Of a stretch of 64,000 nt of DNA, positions 59,351 to 64,000 are shown one piece after another. The position numbers were made by a program, and so were the translations under genes. The first letter of the stretch is position 1. Every line of letters begins with the position of its first letter. The notes below the pieces were generated by a model, which worked only from the letters and a program-made list of their open reading frames with translations, was not told the origin of the DNA and searched no databases. Origin of the DNA: Phorcus lineatus. Its lineage: Eukaryota > Mollusca > Gastropoda > Trochida > Trochidae. The stretch covers positions 29,002,254 to 29,066,253 of the forward strand of contig OV121086.1 of NCBI GenBank assembly GCA_921293015.1, in the 5' to 3' direction.

Positions 59351-59558
59351 AGTCGGAAAATGGTCTATATATTGTAGTTGAGATTTTAATGGACATCCTG
59401 TCTAAAACTGTGACTTTTAGTTAATTGATGACTTGTATACTTCAAATATTTATTACACAAGATGTCTATTTGACAAAGAGTCTTAAGCAATTAAAATAAA
59501 GTTAAAACTTGTTACAACTTTAAAACTTCACAAAATATCAAATCCTTTTCTTTAAAAT

Positions 59559-59658
59559 CTGAAGGCAATAACAATGTTCTGATTGATGTCTCTGACAAGC
59601 ATGAAGTCAGTAATGATGTACACGTACCCTAATATCATTGATCCTAACCACTTTTACA
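59559..59658. repeat. 100-nt block conserved with 52192-52291
   Basis: This is the dimer B copy of the near-identical block. Sequence on both sides diverges abruptly: TTTAAAAT before, against CTAAAAAAT in A; CAGATAATTGTC after, against AAGGTTATTTTC. Confidence 0.85.
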
Positions 59659-62600
59659 CAGATAATTGTCATCGGTTTACGCGATTTTGAAAATTTACTT
59701 GACTCAGTGGAAATCGGATAACATGATTGATATTTGTGCATGTTCTCTCGACACCTGACACAAATAAATAATTTCTCTTTAACTGCACCTTCATTTGATT
59801 TAAAGCGTAAAAAGTTATTCCATCCAACTGTTACAAGTGAAATTCTGGAGCTCCTCAAAACTTCTTATCCATCATGGCCGTTTCCCCAAAGAATTGCCTA
59901 ATGAGTGTTTCAAAGTTAATACCTTTGAAGCATGAAATGATTTCGTGCCCGTTTATTGTTTTGAAAAACTTCAGAGTATAGGTGTAGACAGTTTTGTTAT
60001 GACTGTCAGTTCTCTATAATCGAGGTTGTAAGGATATTGCTTGTCGGTCCAGAAGTGCAATTTAAAATAAAATGTTCTGATCGATAAGTTATATTCTTCA
60101 AAAGATTGATCTGATTGAAATTAACAAGAAAATATCATATATTCTGTAGGTTATTAAGTCTCTTTTTTCTGTGAAATGATTAATACATTTGAAGAAAAGA
60201 ACTCTGTTTTTTATGCTTATGTAATGTAAAGTTCTGACAGTTGATTTGCAATGATCTTATCACATGCAATTTATTTCATAAATTAAAACAAATACTCTTG
60301 ATAATAAAACAAAACTAACGACGTTCTATATCGATTAAACAGAAAATAATTTGTTTTGAGCTTATGAAATGAATTTACACTCAATTACGTCACAAATCCA
60401 GGTCATTTGACTTATCTCTATGGTGATATAAATCTACATGTCATATATCAAAAACGTATGGAGTAGATTTTTGTACACATATGTAGAAATAACAGATGAC
60501 AAGCAAATCTACAAAGCAAAATATGCATGTTACCACTTAAGCTTTGATTTAATAATGATAAACAGAGGTAACATACCTGTACCGATCCTAACCAAAGCCT
60601 GCATGCTTGGCTCCTGCATAACAGTTTCCAAGGCTCTAGAGTCAGTGGTTCATGTGGAGAAGTTGATAACGTGATAGAAGCTGCAATAATTCAACTTGTC
60701 TTATATGTGTTACCAAATCTTTTAGAATATTAAACTTGAAATAAAAATTTTAATTGCATATAACCTCTAATAGTAACTTTTATGAAACCTTTATACTACA
60801 AAATTAATATGTCTCTGTTTCAAAGGTGTGCAGAATAAATAAGTATCAAAATGAGAGATAAAAGTTGTTCATCAAGTGACCAATAACAATTTCTGTCTAA
60901 CTGAATATACTTTACTAAGGAAAAACTTACATCGTTTTAATTTTTTATAGTGCAATATTAAATGCATAATCATATTCAACTACCATGGTTTGTGAGCAAT
61001 TGCTTAATAAGCTTAATAATCAATTCTGTTAAGAATACATTCTTATTCATATGGATAATTATCCCCAATTTTCGAGATTTCAATTTCAATTTCAAAATTC
61101 AAAACTAAGCTTGTATCATGTCTAGTTGAATAGTCCATGTTTGTCTGTTGGAAAGAAGTTGACTAAAACGAAATGTGTTACTAAAAATCTCTACAGAATT
61201 CTTCAATCCTTATCAGTTGAAATATCATATCACTGTCAAATGTTTAAACTTTTTAATCTTTTATAAACAGATTTGAAAAACGTGAACCGTCAAATAAAAC
61301 TATGTTTATATTGGCCATAATTGGTATAGCTGATCACTTGAAAGTTGTAATATCAGAAATAACAAAACCAATTTCCAGTCTCCTTAACAACCAAACTGCA
61401 AAGTGATTTTCACAAGACCAGAAGCTGTGTCAAAAACGATCCGAGGACCGACCTGCCTCTAGTTATGCTATTGGTGAGTAACATCATTCAGTCCTGATCA
61501 AACATGTGAAAAAAGCTGCTTTATTATTATTGCTGTCAGCAGCATATTGGTTTGCTTCTGGGTGATTTAGTCAATTGGTAAAGGAGTAATGAGGGGTTTG
61601 GACATTATTGCGTGTTCACATCATTATTCCGTTTGAGGTAAATTGTCAACTGCACCAGACCAAACATCTTAAAAAACACAACATGAATTCAGAACATGAA
61701 AAATAGGTTGTTGCATAGCAAAATTTTAGCTCTTATATTGCACATATATTTTGACAAAATACCTAATAATTCATGACTTCTAAGAAAGCATGTAACATAT
61801 TATGACAAGTAAAACGTACTGGAGGACTTTAACCCATGCAAAATAATCATTATCATCAAAGGTTTTATTAATGAAATTAATAAATAAAAATAGAATAAAT
61901 CAGTACTTGATAAGTTGAATATCTTATTAAAGTTATGTAAACTGAATTTTGAAATTCTCTTCATCAACCCACCGATTTGCAGATAAAACTTAATGCCAGG
62001 TTGTAGATGCAAGTTCACTAAAGCAAAATCGGCACGAATTGTATATGCACAACTCTGCACATAAACACTCTTTTTGCATCATAGCAGCAATCTACATTAA
62101 ATGAATGAAAATAATGCATATAATAATATGTCATTTTGACTTTATGGAACGATATATATTTACTGTTTCAGTTTGCGAAAAACATTCTCGGAATATACAT
62201 AACATTGTTGTTATTTTATCGCCTCTTCCATTTAACATCATCCAATTGATAATCTTTCCAACCATCCTCGATATGAATGTCTCCAAGGCCGTATGAATTA
62301 TCTTATTTGAAGATGTTTTCTAACATGTACTGAGCGAGTTTAGGTTTGAACCCACGAACAAAGTATACCAATTCTTTTTATAAAAACATTTGATGGCAAT
62401 TCAAAAGGTCCTGATTTTGTATTTATCTGATATGAGTTTATCCAGTGATGATTGACCTGTAACCATTTGTATTTAATTGATTTTACATAATTTGATTTAT
62501 ATTAATGTTTATGCATTTTTCTTAATTTCAACATGGTATCAATGTAACCATTGAACTCATATAAATCCCATTTCAATTATGATAAAACCAATTTGAAAAT

Positions 62601-63009
62601 ACGAGAATAGTTTTTTGTACTTTCATTGGGAAAGAGTAATCTATCCAAAACCTGTCAGGAGAGAAATGTTCGAGCTCATCAAAGTCTTTTGATAATTTCG
62701 TTCCTTCTGGACACAGAATAATTGTCTGATTAGCTTTTTCAAGAAAAGAGTAATCCCTTTGATGAAATGAACTAACTGGGGAACTTGATCATCTTTTTTT
62801 AATGCCCAAGTTTTCAGCGAGCGCAGGTGTAGACGGTTGTTATAGTCTGTCTGTATGTATATATTTTGCTATGGCACTTTTGCTTATAGGTCAAGGATAT
62901 TAAGCTATCTTTGCTTTGCCACGTTGGAAGTTTATTTCATTTCAGTGTTGTGATCGTTTTACCTTATCAAAAAGCTGATCTAGGGTTTTAAATAAAACAT
63001 CTTAAGTGA

Positions 63010-63140
63010 TATGCCCTAGACAAGGGACAATTTTAGAAACAAAATGAGAAAATACTGTGGGAGAAGATGTTTTGACAAGATACCCCTTTTCCGGACGGAT
63101 TGACGGACAACGGGCAACGCAATATATCCCCACTATATAT
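63010..63140 (-). mobile_element. Dispersed repeat fragment with GGACGGATTGACGGAC
   Basis: GATACCCCTTTTCCGGACGG is followed by ATTGACGGACAACGGGCAAC and ATATATCCCCACTATATATA. This is the style of the GTCC-rich end of mollusc tandem-array elements in inverse orientation. Only about 130 bp is recognisable and the family is not one of the two complete ones above. Confidence 0.4.
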
Positions 63141-64000
63141 AAGATACTGCCGTTTATGGATAGAAAAAGATTTGAAGATTGATGAATCCAAAATGAAAGA
63201 CAATGAGATTTATTCATTAAAACAAGAAAATAATTACAATTGTTTTCTTGTTTGACTATAGAATTCTGTACTTACGGTATGATTCAAATTAGAATATCAA
63301 CTGATAGTTTAGACTTCTAGAAGTACAAAAGCATCCAGATGTCTTTGTCAAAGGCAATGCATATAGTGTTTCAAAAACATTTCTGTTATGACAATATGCA
63401 AACAGTTGTAAAATGATAAATGATAAAATTTCAATATTTAAATGATCAAGCTATTGTTCGTGTGGTTGAATGAGGAGCCTTTAAAACTTTTATTACCTAC
63501 GAAAATAAAAAAACATCACGTTTTTAAATGACTTCTTTTCAATGCAAAATGCATCAGGGACCAGGGAATGAATATACTGCCAAGATAATGTTGTGAATTG
63601 TAAATATAGGCTCTCGCCACAGGCTTCATTCTGATAAGTGTACATGCAAAGTCAAAGACATGGCGATTGCTCTTGTTTTATATTTTAAATAGACTGGCTG
63701 TATATTGTTTTGAATCGAACACAAAGCTGTTTCAATGTCGTCTTGAAAACTGAATGTTTAAGGTGGTTGCGATGGCAATACATTACTATTTGTTAATGTT
63801 CCTGATGAACTGTATGTCAAACATCATTAAATGGTGTGAAACTTGTATTTTTGAGAACTTCTGTTTATCAAAACAGATTCATAAAGAAAATTCCAAACTT
63901 GAAAGAGATAATATAGGTTGGTCATATTTTTTGGAATAAAAAAAAGATACTCTTGATTTCATAACATTTCAAAAACATCTATCGATATGATCAGCCTGTT
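63141..64000. other. No recognisable gene
   Basis: AT-rich sequence to the end of the window. The 61-codon frame at 63754-63939 has no recognisable similarity. Confidence 0.4.

Larger units (their letters stand above)
56931..63000 (+). repeat. Segmental repeat dimer B (units B1, B2)
   Basis: Corresponding anchors to dimer A are AATCTTTCATCGTGTT (57056 against 50438), GAAGTTCGGTCATTATTTCA (57853 against 50870) and GAAGGAGGTTGCTTCCC (57953 against 50963). Further anchors are AAATGAGAGATAAAA (60849 against 54176), GACCAGAAGCTGTG (61414 against 54641), AACATGGTATCAAT (62531 against 56218) and GAGCTCATCAAAGT (62671 against 56406). Relative to A it has about 400 bp extra near 57420-57840, an internal tandem duplication at 58490-59350, and lacks about 650 bp near A's 53400-54000. 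The right end fades near 63000. Confidence 0.7.

Noticed and set aside
1..64000. CRISPR arrays, phage or bacterial defence systems
   Set aside because: The window is clearly metazoan. The tandem repeats have no spacer-repeat pattern, and no bacterial-type gene is present.

Overview
The window looks like animal nuclear DNA, most likely from a mollusc and probably a bivalve. It is AT-rich and has short exons with GT..AG introns. It carries tRNA-derived SINEs, small TA-flanked inverted-repeat transposons, and mollusc-style dispersed elements with C5GC/GCG5 ends around tandem arrays. No long uninterrupted ORF, bacterial operon, rRNA or free-standing tRNA gene was seen. The taxonomic call is inference from repeat style and gene structure.

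The one gene I can name is RXYLT1 (also called TMEM5, ribitol-5-phosphate beta-1,4-xylosyltransferase). It lies on the + strand in five recognisable coding exons: 26995-27183, 40867-40966, 41487-41792, 42202-42372 and 42807-43221. They join in frame, each with canonical splice sites, into 392 residues plus a stop. About 50 N-terminal residues (cytosolic tail and membrane anchor) must come from an upstream exon that I could not identify. The enzyme acts in the Golgi on the O-mannosyl glycan of alpha-dystroglycan.

Layout. 1-5.1 kb: no recognisable gene. 5.1-6.6 kb: two adjacent TA-flanked inverted-repeat elements, the first holding a captured HIRAN-like coding fragment. 9.5-10.0 kb: a young SINE with an 11-bp target duplication, inserted beside an older SINE head. 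11-11.9 kb: a CpG-richer promoter-like stretch and a 66-bp-arm palindrome. 12.9-13.8 kb: a local duplication. 15.9-16.3 kb: a possible Harbinger transposase remnant. 17.3-17.6 kb and 22.1-23.5 kb: tandem-array elements. 24.2-26.6 kb: a single copy of a larger repeat that is tandemly arrayed at the far end. 27-43.2 kb: RXYLT1, whose 13.7-kb second intron is mostly an 8.3-kb insertion bounded by inverted arrays of a CTAGAA-type motif and containing retroelement debris. 43-49 kb: 3' flank, minisatellite, and a second tandem-array element whose repeats carry nuclear-receptor-like and CRE-like sequence. 50.4-63 kb: four diverged tandem copies of a 3-4 kb unit arranged as two 6.5-7 kb dimers, with one 100-nt block almost unchanged between dimers.

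The strongest unexplained signals are the 50-63 kb repeat with its ultraconserved block and dispersed copy next to RXYLT1, the large foldback-like intronic insertion, and the element family carrying eight FTZ-F1/ERR-like palindromes. All identifications were made by eye from sequence and remembered family patterns. No database search was run.
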